Below, in pieces: positions 1 through 12,196 of a DNA stretch of 64,000 nucleotides. This stretch comes from Nansenia antarctica. Lineage: Eukaryota; Chordata; Actinopteri; Argentiniformes; Microstomatidae. The number at the start of each line of letters is the position of its first letter. The first letter of the stretch is position 1. The stretch is taken from assembly GCA_963989245.1 (NCBI GenBank), contig CAXDII010000548.1, positions 62,001 to 126,000 on the forward strand, read 5' to 3'. A model generated the notes under the pieces. That model was not told the DNA's origin. It did no database searches and saw only the letters and a list, made by a program, of their open reading frames with translations. The translations under genes and the position numbers were made by a program.

Positions 1-271
1 CTGTTCTGAAAGTGTCCAAGCGGCCTGTTCTGAGAGTGGACTGTTTTTTGCATTCGTTCTCAAGTTATATCAAACTATCAAAGTGTTGTTTTCTGCCTTT
101 CACGAGCACATTTTGACTTGTTGTTGAATAATCCTATAATGTAACTCTAAATGACAATCAGAGCAACTTGAATTGCGTGTGTGCAGCCTTTTGCTCAAAA
201 GTGATCAACGTTTCGTTTTCGGAGTCTCTTTTGACAATCTCTTCGAGAGCTGTTTTCAGTCATTAACAGAG
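1..271 (+). repeat. Reference monomer of the satellite (G-type, 271 bp)
   Basis: The first complete unit serves as reference for the variant labels. Landmarks in order: ctgttctgaaagtg at 1, a related ctgttctgagagtgg at 25, the T6 tract of gactgttttttgc, ttatatcaaactatcaaag, ctgcctttcacgagcac, cttgttgttgaataatcc, tataatgtaactc, gcgtgtgtgcagcc, gtgatcaacgtttcg, ttttcggagtctc and the segment cttcgaga that is the transposon target at 51629. It is moderately AT-rich and holds about eight CpG dinucleotides. At 271 bp it is not close to the roughly 171-bp primate alpha-satellite unit. Confidence 0.95.
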
Positions 272-2982
272 CTGTTCTGAAAGTGTCCAAGCGGCCTGTT
301 CTTAGAGTGGACTGTTTTTTGCATTCGTTCTCAAGTTATATCAAACTATCAAAGTGTTGTTTTCTGCCTTTCACGAGCACATTTTGACTTGTTGTTGAAT
401 AATCCTATAATGTAACTCTAAATGACAATCAGAGCAACTTGAATTGCGTGTGTGCAGCCTTTTGCTCAAAAGTGATCAACGTTTCGTTTTCAGAGTCTCT
501 TTTGACAATCTCTTCGAGAGCTGTTTTCAGTCATTAACAGAGCTGTTCTGAAAGTGTCCAAGCGGCCTGTTCTTAGAGTGGACTGTTTTTTGCATTCGTT
601 CTCAAGTTATATCAAACTATCAAAGTGTTGTTTTCTGCCTTTCACGAGCACATTTTGACTTGTTGTTGAATAATCCTATAATGTAACTCTAAATGACAAT
701 CAGAGCAACTTGAATTGCGTGTGTGCAGCCTTTTGCTCAAAAGTGATCAACGTTTCGTTTTCGGAGTCTCTTTTGACAATCTCTTCGAGAGCTGTTTTCA
801 GTCATTAACAGAGCTGTTCTGAAAGTGTCCAAGCGGCCTGTTCTGAGAGTGGACTGTTTTTTGCATTCGTTCTCAAGTTATATCAAACTATCAAAGTGTT
901 GTTTTCTGCCTTTCACGAGCACATTTTGACTTGTTGTTGAATAATCCTATAATGTAACTCTAAATGACAATCAGAGCAACTTGAATTGCGTGTGTGCAGC
1001 CTTTTGCTCAAAAGTGATCAACGTTTCGTTTTCAGAGTCTCTTTTGACAATCTCTTCGAGAGCTGTTTTCAGTCATTAACAGAGCTGTTCTGAAAGTGTC
1101 CAAGCGGCCTGTTCTTAGAGTGGACTGTTTTTTGCATTCGTTCTCAAGTTATATCAAACTATCAAAGTGTTGTTTTCTGCCTTTCACGAGCACATTTTGA
1201 CTTGTTGTTGAATAATCCTATAATGTAACTCTAAATGACAATCAGAGCAACTTGAATTGCGTGTGTGCAGCCTTTTGCTCAAAAGTGATCAACGTTTCGT
1301 TTTCGGAGTCTCTTTTGACAATCTCTTCGAGAGCTGTTTTCAGTCATTAACAGAGCTGTTCTGAAAGTGTCCAAGCGGCCAGTTCTGAGAGTGGACTGTT
1401 TTTTGCATTCGTTCTCAAGTTATATCAAACTATCAAAGTGTTGTTTTCTGCCTTTCACGAGCACATTTTGACTTGTTGTTGAATAATCCTATAATGTAAC
1501 TCTAAATGACAATCAGAGCAACTTGAATTGCGTGTGTGCAGCCTTTTGCTCAAAAGTGATCAACGTTTCGTTTTCAGAGTCTCTTTTGACGATCTCTTCG
1601 AGAGCTGTTTTCAGTCATTAACAGAGCTGTTCTGAAAGTGTCCAAGCGGCCTGTTCTGAGAGTGGACTGTTTTTTTGCATTCGTTCTCAAGTTATATCAA
1701 ACTATCAAAGTGTTGTTTTCTGCCTTTCACGAGCACATTTTGACTTGTTGTTGAATAATCCTATAATGTAACTCTAAATGACAATCAGAGCAACTTGAAT
1801 TGCGTGTGTGCAGCCTTTTGCTCAAAAGTGATCAACGTTTCGTTTTCAGAGTCTCTTTTGACAATCTCTTCGAGAGCTGTTTTCAGTCATTAACAGAGCT
1901 GTTCTGAAAGTGTCCAAGCGGCCTGTTCTTAGAGTGGACTGTTTTTTGCATTCGTTCTCAAGTTATATCAAACTATCAAAGTGTTGTTTTCTGCCTTTCA
2001 CGAGCACATTTTGACTTGTTGTTGAATAATCCTATAATGTAACTCTAAATGACAATCAGAGCAACTTGAATTGCGTGTGTGCAGCCTTTTGCTCAAAAGT
2101 GATCAACGTTTCGTTTTCGGAGTCTCTTTTGACAATCTCTTCGAGAGCTGTTTTCAGTCATTAACAGAGCTGTTCTGAAAGTGTCCAAGCGGCCTGTTCT
2201 GAGAGTGGACTGTTTTTTGCATTCGTTCTCAAGTTATATCAAACTATCAAAGTGTTGTTTTCTGCCTTTCACGAGCACATTTTGACTTGTTGTTGAATAA
2301 TCCTATAATGTAACTCTAAATGACAATCAGAGCAACTTGAATTGCGTGTGTGCAGCCTTTTGCTCAAAAGTGATCAACGTTTCGTTTTCAGAGTCTCTTT
2401 TGACAATCTCTTCGAGAGCTGTTTTCAGTCATTAACAGAGCTGTTCTGAAAGTGTCCAAGCGGCCTGTTCTTAGAGTGGACTGTTTTTTGCATTCGTTCT
2501 CAAGTTATATCAAACTATCAAAGTGTTGTTTTCTGCCTTTCACGAGCACATTTTGACTTGTTGTTGAATAATCCTATAATGTAACTCTAAATGACAATCA
2601 GAGCAACTTGAATTGCGTGTGTGCAGCCTTTTGCTCAAAAGTGATCAACGTTTCGTTTTCGGAGTCTCTTTTGACAATCTCTTCGAGAGCTGTTTTCAGT
2701 CATTAACAGAGCTGTTCTGAAAGTGTCCAAGCGGCCAGTTCTGAGAGTGGACTGTTTTTTGCATTCGTTCTCAAGTTATATCAAACTATCAAAGTGTTGT
2801 TTTCTGCCTTTCACGAGCACATTTTGACTTGTTGTTGAATAATCCTATAATGTAACTCGAAATGACAATCAGAGCAACTTGAATTGCGTGTGTGCAGCCT
2901 TTTGCTCAAAAGTGATCAACGTTTCGTTTTCGGAGTCTCTTTTGACAATCTCTTCGAGAGCTGTTTTCAGTCATTAACAGAG
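1..2982 (+). repeat. Satellite sub-block: 11 monomers of alternating G, T and A types
   Basis: Unit order by label is G, T, T, G, T, A, G(T7), T, G, T, A. G units here usually carry ttttcagag and T units ttttcggag, so an underlying dimer of about 542 bp can be seen. Private changes include gacgatctc near 1588 and aactcgaaatg near 2856. No gene or other element is present. Confidence 0.85.
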
Positions 2983-5900
2983 CTGTTCTGAAAGTGTCCA
3001 AGCGGCCTGTTCTGAGAGTGGACTGTTTTTTGCATTCGTTCTCAAGTTATATCAAACTATCAAAGTGTTGTTTTCTGCCTTTCACGAGCACATTTTGACT
3101 TGTTGTTGAATAATCCTATAATGTAACTCTAAATGACAATCAGAGCAACTTGAATTGCGTGTGTGCAGCCTTTTGCTCAAAAGTGATCAACGTTTCGTTT
3201 TCGGAGTCTCTTTTGACAATCTCTTCGAGAGCTGTTTTCAGTCATTAACAGAGCTGTTCTGAAAGTGTCCACGCGGCCTGTTCTGAGAGTGGACTGTTTT
3301 TTGCATTCGTTCTCAAGTTATATCAAACTATCAAAGTGTTGTTTTCTGCCTTTCACGAGCACATTTTGACTTGTTGTTGAATAATCCTATAATGTTACTC
3401 TAAATGACAATCAGAGCAACTTGAATTGCGTGTGTGCAGCCTTTTGCTCAAAAGTAATCAACGTTTCGTTTTCAGAGTCTCTTTTGACAATCTCTTCGAG
3501 AGCTGTTTTCAGTCATTAACAGAGCTGTTCTGAAAGTGTCCAAGCGGCCTGTTCTTAGAGTGGACTGTTTTTTGCATTCGTTCTCAAGTTATATCAAACT
3601 ATCAAAGTGTTGTTTTCTGCCTTTCACGAGCACATTTTGACTTGTTGTTGAATAATCCTATAATGTAACTCTAAATGACAATCAGAGCAACTTGAATTGC
3701 GTGTGTGCAGCCTTTTGCTCAAAAGTGATCAACGTTTCGTTTTCAGAGTCTCTTTTGACAATCTCTTCGAGAGCTGTTTTCAGTCATTAACAGAGCTGTT
3801 CTGAAAGTGTCCAAGCGGCCTGTTCTTAGAGTGGACTGTTTTTTGCATTCGTTCTCAAGTTATATCAAACTATCAAAGTGTTGTTTTCTGCCTTTCACGA
3901 GCACATTTTGACTTGTTGTTGAATAATCCTATAATGTAACTCTAAATGACAATCAGAGCAACTTGAATTGCGTGTGTGCAGCCTTTTGCTCAAAAGTGAT
4001 CAACGTTTCGTTTTCGGAGTCTCTTTTGACAATCTCTTCGAGAGCTGTTTTCAGTCATTAACAGAGCTGTTCTGAAAGTGTCCAAGCGGCCTGTTCTGAG
4101 AGTGGACTGTTTTTTGCATTCGTTCTCAAGTTATATCAAACTATCAAAGTGTTGTTTTCTGCCTTTCACGAGCACATTTTGACTTGTTGTTGAATAATCC
4201 TATAATGTAACTCTAAATGACAATCAGAGCAACTTGAATTGCGTGTGTGCAGCCTTTTGCTCAAAAGTGATCAACGTTTCGTTTTCAGAGTCTCTTTTGA
4301 CAATCTCTTCGAGAGCTGTTTTCAGTCATTAACAGAGCTGTTCTGAAAGTGTCCAAGCGGCCTGTTCTTAGAGTGGACTGTTTTTTGCATTCGTTCTCAA
4401 GTTATATCAAACTATCAAAGTGTTGTTTTCTGCCTTTCACGAGCACATTTTGACTTGTTGTTGAATAATCCTATAATGTAACTCTAAATGACAATCAGAG
4501 CAACTTGAATTGCGTGTGTGCAGCCTTTTGCTCAAAAGTGATCAACGTTTCGTTTTCGGAGTCTCTTTTGACAATCTCTTCGAGAGCTGTTTTCAGTCAT
4601 TAACAGAGCTGTTCTGAAAGTGTCCAAGCGGCCAGTTCTGAGAGTGGACTGTTTTTTGCATTCGTTCTCAAGTTATATCAAACTATCAAAGTGTTGTTTT
4701 CTGCCTTTCACGAGCACATTTTGACTTGTTGTTGAATAATCCTATAATGTAACTCTAAATGACAATCAGAGCAACTTGAATTGCGTGTGTGCAGCCTTTT
4801 GCTCAAAAGTGATCAACGTTTCGTTTTCGGAGTCTCTTTTGACAATCTCTTCGAGAGCTGTTTTCAGTCATTAACAGAGCTGTTCTGAAAGTGTCCAAGC
4901 GGCCTGTTCTGAGAGTGGACTGTTTTTTGCATTCGTTCTCAAGTTATATCAAACTATCAAAGTGTTGTTTTCTGCCTTTCACGAGCACATTTTGACTTGT
5001 TGTTGAATAATCCTATAATGTAACTCTAAATGACAATCAGAGCAACTTGAATTGCGTGTGTGCAGCCTTTTGCTCAAAAGTGATCAACGTTTCGTTTTCG
5101 GAGTCTCTTTTGACAATCTCTTCGAGAGCTGTTTTCAGTCATTAACAGAGCTGTTCTGAAAGTGTCCACGCGGCCTGTTCTGAGAGTGGACTGTTTTTTG
5201 CATTCGTTCTCAAGTTATATCAAACTATCAAAGTGTTGTTTTCTGCCTTTCACGAGCACATTTTGACTTGTTGTTGAATAATCCTATAATGTTACTCTAA
5301 ATGACAATCAGAGCAACTTGAATTGCGTGTGTGCAGCCTTTTGCTCAAAAGTAATCAACGTTTCGTTTTCAGAGTCTCTTTTGACAATCTCTTCGAGAGC
5401 TGTTTTCAGTCATTAACAGAGCTGTTCTGAAAGTGTCCAAGCGGCCTGTTCTTAGAGTGGACTGTTTTTTGCATTCGTTCTCAAGTTATAGCAAACTATC
5501 AAAGTGTTGTTTTCTGCCTTTCACGAGCACATTTTGACTTGTTGTTGAATAATCCTATAATGTAACTCTAAATGACAATCAGAACAACTTGAATTGCGTG
5601 TGTGCAGCCTTTTGCTCAAAAGTGATCAACGTTTCGTTTTCGGAGTCTCTTTTGACAATCTCTTCGAGAGCTGTTTTCAGTCATTAACAGAGCTGTTCTG
5701 AAAGTGTCCACGCGGCCTGTTCTGAGAGTGGACTGTTTTTTGCATTCGTTCTCAAGTTATATCAAACTATCAAAGTGTTGTTTTCTGCCTTTCACGAGCA
5801 CATTTTGACTTGTTGTTGAATAATCCTATAATGTAACTCTAAATGACAATCAGAGCAACTTGAATTGCGTGTGTGCAGCCTTTTGCTCAAAAGTGATCAA

Positions 5901-7589
5901 CGTTTCGTTTTCGGAGTCTCTTTTGACAATCTCTTCGAGAGCTGTTTTCAGTCATTAACAGAGCTGTTCTGAAAGTGTCCAAGCGGCCTGTTCTGAGAGT
6001 GGACTGTTTTTTGCATTCGTTCTCAAGTTATATCAAACTATCAAAGTGTTGTTTTCTGCCTTTCACGAGCACATTTTGACTTGTTGTTGAATAATCCTAT
6101 AATGTAACTCTAAATGACAATCAGAGCAACTTGAATTGCGTGTGTGCAGCCTTTTGCTCAAAAGTGATCAACGTTTCGTTTTCAGAGTCTCTTTTGACAA
6201 TCTCTTCGAGAGCTGTTTTCAGTCATTAACAGAGCTGTTCTGAAAGTGTCCAAGCGGCCTGTTCTTAGAGTGGACTGTTTTTTGCATTCGTTCTCAAGTT
6301 ATATCAAACTATCAAAGTGTTGTTTTCTGCCTTTCACGAGCACATTTTGACTTGTTGTTGAATAATCCTATAATGTAACTCTAAATGACAATCAGAGCAA
6401 CTTGAATTGCGTGTGTGCAGCCTTTTGCTCAAAAGTGATCAACGTTTCGTTTTCGGAGTCTCTTTTGACAATCTCTTCGAGAGCTGTTTTCAGTCATTAA
6501 CAGAGCTGTTCTGAAAGTGTCCAAGCGGCCAGTTCTGAGAGTGGACTGTTTTTTGCATTCGTTCTCAAGTTATATCAAACTATCAAAGTGTTGTTTTCTG
6601 CCTTTCACGAGCACATTTTGACTTGTTGTTGAATAATCCTATAATGTAACTCTAAATGACAATCAGAGCAACTTGAATTGCGTGTGTGCAGCCTTTTGCT
6701 CAAAAGTGATCAACGTTTCGTTTTCGGAGTCTTTTTTGACAATCTCTTCGAGAGCTGTTTTCAGTCATTAACAGAGCTGTTCTGAAAGTGTCCAAGCGGC
6801 CTGTTCTGAGAGTGGACTGTTTTTTGCATTCGTTCTCAAGTTATATCAAACTATCAAAGTGTTGTTTTCTGCCTTTCACGAGCACATTTTGACTTGTTGT
6901 TGAATAATCCTATAATGTAACTCTAAATGACAATCAGAGCAACTTGAATTGCGTGTGTGCAGCCTTTTGCTCAAAAGTGATCAACGTTTCGTTTTCGGAG
7001 TCTCTTTTGACAATCTCTTCGAGAGCTGTTTTCAGTCATTAACAGAGCTGTTCTGAAAGTGTCCAAGCGGCCTGTTCTGAGAGTGGACTGTTTTTTGCAT
7101 TCGTTCTCAAGTTATATCAAACTATCAAAGTGTTGTTTTCTGCCTTTCACGAGCACATTTTGACTTGTTGTTGAATAATCCTATAATGTAACTCTAAATG
7201 ACAATCAGAGCAACTTGAATTGCGTGTGTGCAGCCTTTTGCTCAAAAGTGATCAACGTTTCGTTTTCGGAGTCTCTTTTGACAATCTCTTCGAGAGCTGT
7301 TTTCAGTCATTAACAGAGCTGTTCTGAAAGTGTCCACGCGGCCTGTTCTGAGAGTGGACTGTTTTTTGCATTCGTTCTCAAGTTATATCAAACTATCAAA
7401 GTGTTGTTTTCTGCCTTTCACGAGCACATTTTGACTTGTTGTTGAATAATCCTATAATGTAACTCTAAATGACAATCAGAGCAACTTGAATTGCGTGTGT
7501 GCAGCCTTTTGCTCAAAAGTGATCAACGTTTCGTTTTCGGAGTCTCTTTTGACAATCTCTTCGAGAGCTGTTTTCAGTCATTAACAGAG
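2983..7589 (+). repeat. 17-monomer higher-order repeat, copy 1 (4607 bp)
   Basis: Unit order is G, acg(tgttac), T, T, G, T, A, G, acg(tgttac), T(ttatagc, cagaac), acg(tgtaac), G, T, A(extra T in gtcttttttgac), G, G, acg(tgtaac). The next 17 units repeat this order label for label. Two rare markers recur at exactly 4607 bp, which is 17 x 271: the cggag before cttttttgac at 6725 and 11332, and the ttatagc plus cagaac unit at about 5490 and 10097. This is a direct tandem duplication of a 17-unit block. Confidence 0.9.
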
Positions 7590-10500
7590 CTGTTCTGAAA
7601 GTGTCCAAGCGGCCTGTTCTGAGAGTGGACTGTTTTTTGCATTCGTTCTCAAGTTATATCAAACTATCAAAGTGTTGTTTTCTGCCTTTCACGAGCACAT
7701 TTTGACTTGTTGTTGAATAATCCTATAATGTAACTCTAAATGACAATCAGAGCAACTTGAATTGCGTGTGTGCAGCCTTTTGCTCAAAAGTGATCAACGT
7801 TTCGTTTTCGGAGTCTCTTTTGACAATCTCTTCGAGAGCTGTTTTCAGTCATTAACAGAGCTGTTCTGAAAGTGTCCACGCGGCCTGTTCTGAGAGTGGA
7901 CTGTTTTTTGCATTCGTTCTCAAGTTATATCAAACTATCAAAGTGTTGTTTTCTGCCTTTCACGAGCACATTTTGACTTGTTGTTGAATAATCCTATAAT
8001 GTTACTCTAAATGACAATCAGAGCAACTTGAATTGCGTGTGTGCAGCCTTTTGCTCAAAAGTAATCAACGTTTCGTTTTCAGAGTCTCTTTTGACAATCT
8101 CTTCGAGAGCTGTTTTCAGTCATTAACAGAGCTGTTCTGAAAGTGTCCAAGCGGCCTGTTCTTAGAGTGGACTGTTTTTTGCATTCGTTCTCAAGTTATA
8201 TCAAACTATCAAAGTGTTGTTTTCTGCCTTTCACGAGCACATTTTGACTTGTTGTTGAATAATCCTATAATGTAACTCTAAATGACAATCAGAGCAACTT
8301 GAATTGCGTGTGTGCAGCCTTTTGCTCAAAAGTGATCAACGTTTCGTTTTCAGAGTCTCTTTTGACAATCTCTTCGAGAGCTGTTTTCAGTCATTAACAG
8401 AGCTGTTCTGAAAGTGTCCAAGCGGCCTGTTCTTAGAGTGGACTGTTTTTTGCATTCGTTCTCAAGTTATATCAAACTATCAAAGTGTTGTTTTCTGCCT
8501 TTCACGAGCACATTTTGACTTGTTGTTGAATAATCCTATAATGTAACTCTAAATGACAATCAGAGCAACTTGAATTGCGTGTGTGCAGCCTTTTGCTCAA
8601 AAGTGATCAACGTTTCGTTTTCGGAGTCTCTTTTGACAATCTCTTTGAGAGCTGTTTTCAGTCATTAACAGAGCTGTTCTGAAAGTGTCCAAGCGGCCTG
8701 TTCTGAGAGTGGACTGTTTTTTGCATTCGTTCTCAAGTTATATCAAACTATCAAAGTGTTGTTTTCTGCCTTTCACGAGCACATTTTGACTTGTTGTTGA
8801 ATAATCCTATAATGTAACTCTAAATGACAATCAGAGCAACTTGAATTGCGTGTGTGCAGCCTTTTGCTCAAAAGTGATCAACGTTTCGTTTTCAGAGTCT
8901 CTTTTGACAATCTCTTCGAGAGCTGTTTTCAGTCATTAACAGAGCTGTTCTGAAAGTGTCCAAGCGGCCTGTTCTTAGAGTGGACTGTTTTTTGCATTCG
9001 TTCTCAAGTTATATCAAACTATCAAAGTGTTGTTTTCTGCCTTTCACGAGCACATTTTGACTTGTTGTTGAATAATCCTATAATGTAACTCTAAATGACA
9101 ATCAGAGCAACTTGAATTGCGTGTGTGCAGCCTTTTGCTCAAAAGTGATCAACGTTTCGTTTTCGGAGTCTCTTTTGACAATCTCTTCGAGAGCTGTTTT
9201 CAGTCATTAACAGAGCTGTTCTGAAAGTGTCCAAGCGGCCAGTTCTGAGAGTGGACTGTTTTTTGCATTCGTTCTCAAGTTATATCAAACTATCAAAGTG
9301 TTGTTTTCTGCCTTTCACGAGCACATTTTGACTTGTTGTTGAATAATCCTATAATGTAACTCTAAATGACAATCAGAGCAACTTGAATTGCGTGTGTGCA
9401 GCCTTTTGCTCAAAAGTGATCAACGTTTCGTTTTCGGAGTCTCTTTTGACAATCTCTTCGAGAGCTGTTTTCAGTCATTAACAGAGCTGTTCTGAAAGTG
9501 TCCAAGCGGCCTGTTCTGAGAGTGGACTGTTTTTTGCATTCGTTCTCAAGTTATATCAAACTATCAAAGTGTTGTTTTCTGCCTTTCACGAGCACATTTT
9601 GACTTGTTGTTGAATAATCCTATAATGTAACTCTAAATGACAATCAGAGCAACTTGAATTGCGTGTGTGCAGCCTTTTGCTCAAAAGTGATCAACGTTTC
9701 GTTTTCGGAGTCTCTTTTGACAATCTCTTCGAGAGCTGTTTTCAGTCATTAACAGAGCTGTTCTGAAAGTGTCCACGCGGCCTGTTCTGAGAGTGGACTG
9801 TTTTTTGCATTCGTTCTCAAGTTATATCAAACTATCAAAGTGTTGTTTTCTGCCTTTCACGAGCACATTTTGACTTGTTGTTGAATAATCCTATAATGTT
9901 ACTCTAAATGACAATCACAGCAACTTGAATTGCGTGTGTGCAGCCTTTTGCTCAAAAGTAATCAACGTTTCGTTTTCAGAGTCTCTTTTGACAATCTCTT
10001 CGAGAGCTGTTTTCAGTCATTAACAGAGCTGTTCTGAAAGTGTCCAAGCGGCCTGTTCTTAGAGTGGACTGTTTTTTGCATTCGTTCTCAAGTTATAGCA
10101 AACTATCAAAGTGTTGTTTTCTGCCTTTCACGAGCACATTTTGACTTGTTGTTGAATAATCCTATAATGTAACTCTAAATGACAATCAGAACAACTTGAT
10201 TTGCGTGTGTGCAGCCTTTTGCTCAAAAGTGATCAACGTTTCGTTTTCGGAGTCTCTTTTGACAATCTCTTCGAGAGCTGTTTTCAGTCATTAACAGAGC
10301 TGTTCTGAAAGTGTCCACGCGGCCTGTTCTGAGAGTGGACTGTTTTTTGCATTCGTTCTCAAGTTATATCAAACTATCAAAGTGTTGTTTTCTGCCTTTC
10401 ACGAGCACATTTTGACTTGTTGTTGAATAATCCTATAATGTAACTCTAAATGACAATCAGAGCAACTTGAATTGCGTGTGTGCAGCCTTTTGCTCAAAAG

Positions 10501-12196
10501 TGATCAACGTTTCGTTTTCGGAGTCTCTTTTGACAATCTCTTCGAGAGCTGTTTTCAGTCATTAACAGAGCTGTTCTGAAAGTGTCCAAGCGGCCTGTTC
10601 TGAGAGTGGACTGTTTTTTGCATTCGTTCTCAAGTTATATCAAACTATCAAAGTGTTGTTTTCTGCCTTTCACGAGCACATTTTGACTTGTTGTTGAATA
10701 ATCCTATAATGTAACTCTAAATGACAATCAGAGCAACTTGAATTGCGTGTGTGCAGCCTTTTGCTCAAAAGTGATCAACGTTTCGTTTTCAGAGTCTCTT
10801 TTGACAATCTCTTCGAGAGCTGTTTTCAGTCATTAACAGAGCTGTTCTGAAAGTGTCCAAGCGGCCTGTTCTTAGAGTGGACTGTTTTTTGCATTCGTTC
10901 TCAAGTTATATCAAACTATCAAAGTGTTGTTTTCTGCCTTTCACGAGCACATTTTGACTTGTTGTTGAATAATCCTATAATGTAACTCTAAATGACAATC
11001 AGAGCAACTTGAATTGCGTGTGTGCAGCCTTTTGCTCAAAAGTGATCAACGTTTCGTTTTCGGAGTCTCTTTTGACAATCTCTTCGAGAGCTGTTTTCAG
11101 TCATTAACAGAGCTGTTCTGAAAGTGTCCAAGCGGCCAGTTCTGAGAGTGGACTGTTTTTTGCATTCGTTCTCAAGTTATATCAAACTATCAAAGTGTTG
11201 TTTTCTGCCTTTCACGAGCACATTTTGACTTGTTGTTGAATAATCCTATAATGTAACTCTAAATGACAATCAGAGCAACTTGAATTGCGTGTGTGCAGCC
11301 TTTTGCTCAAAAGTGATCAACGTTTCGTTTTCGGAGTCTTTTTTGACAATCTCTTCGAGAGCTGTTTTCAGTCATTAACAGAGCTGTTCTGAAAGTGTCC
11401 AAGCGGCCTGTTCTGAGAGTGGACTGTTTTTTGCATTCGTTCTCAAGTTATATCAAACTATCAAAGTGTTGTTTTCTGCCTTTCACGAGCACATTTTGAC
11501 TTGTTGTTGAATAATCCTATAATGTAACTCTAAATGACAATCAGAGCAACTTGAATTGCGTGTGTGCAGCCTTTTGCTCAAAAGTGATCAACGTTTCGTT
11601 TTCGGAGTCTCTTTTGACAATCTCTTCGAGAGCTGTTTTCAGTCATTAACAGAGCTGTTCTGAAAGTGTCCAAGCGGCCTGTTCTGAGAGTGGACTGTTT
11701 TTTGCATTCGTTCTCAAGTTATATCAAACTATCAAAGTGTTGTTTTCTGCCTTTCACGAGCACATTTTGACTTGTTGTTGAATAATCCTATAATGTAACT
11801 CTAAATGACAATCAGAGCAACTTGAATTGCGTGTGTGCAGCCTTTTGCTCAAAAGTGATCAACGTTTCGTTTTCGGAGTCTCTTTTGACAATCTCTTCGA
11901 GAGCTGTTTTCAGTCATTAACAGAGCTGTTCTGAAAGTGTCCACGCGGCCTGTTCTGAGAGTGGACTGTTTTTTGCATTCGTTCTCAAGTTATATCAAAC
12001 TATCAAAGTGTTGTTTTCTGCCTTTCACGAGCACATTTTGACTTGTTGTTGAATAATCCTATAATGTAACTCTAAATGACAATCAGAGCAACTTGAATTG
12101 CGTGTGTGCAGCCTTTTGCTCAAAAGTGATCAACGTTTCGTTTTCGGAGTCTCTTTTGACAATCTCTTCGAGAGCTGTTTTCAGTCATTAACAGAG
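7590..12196 (+). repeat. 17-monomer higher-order repeat, copy 2 (4607 bp)
   Basis: Follows copy 1 directly and has the same unit order. Differences that I see are private to this copy: caatcacag near 9911, ttgatttgcg near 10199 and ctctttgag at 8646. After 12196 the order departs from a third copy, since the next unit is A-type where a third copy would have a G unit, so only two copies are present. Confidence 0.9.

Noticed and set aside
900..970. Bacterial-style promoter (ttgact and tataat motifs in cacattttgacttg...cctataatgtaac)
   Set aside because: The motifs recur in every monomer with no gene downstream, and the context is eukaryotic.
1020..1045. Canonical CENP-B box
   Set aside because: The spacing between TTCG and CGG is too short and the central A is missing, so it fails the essential positions.
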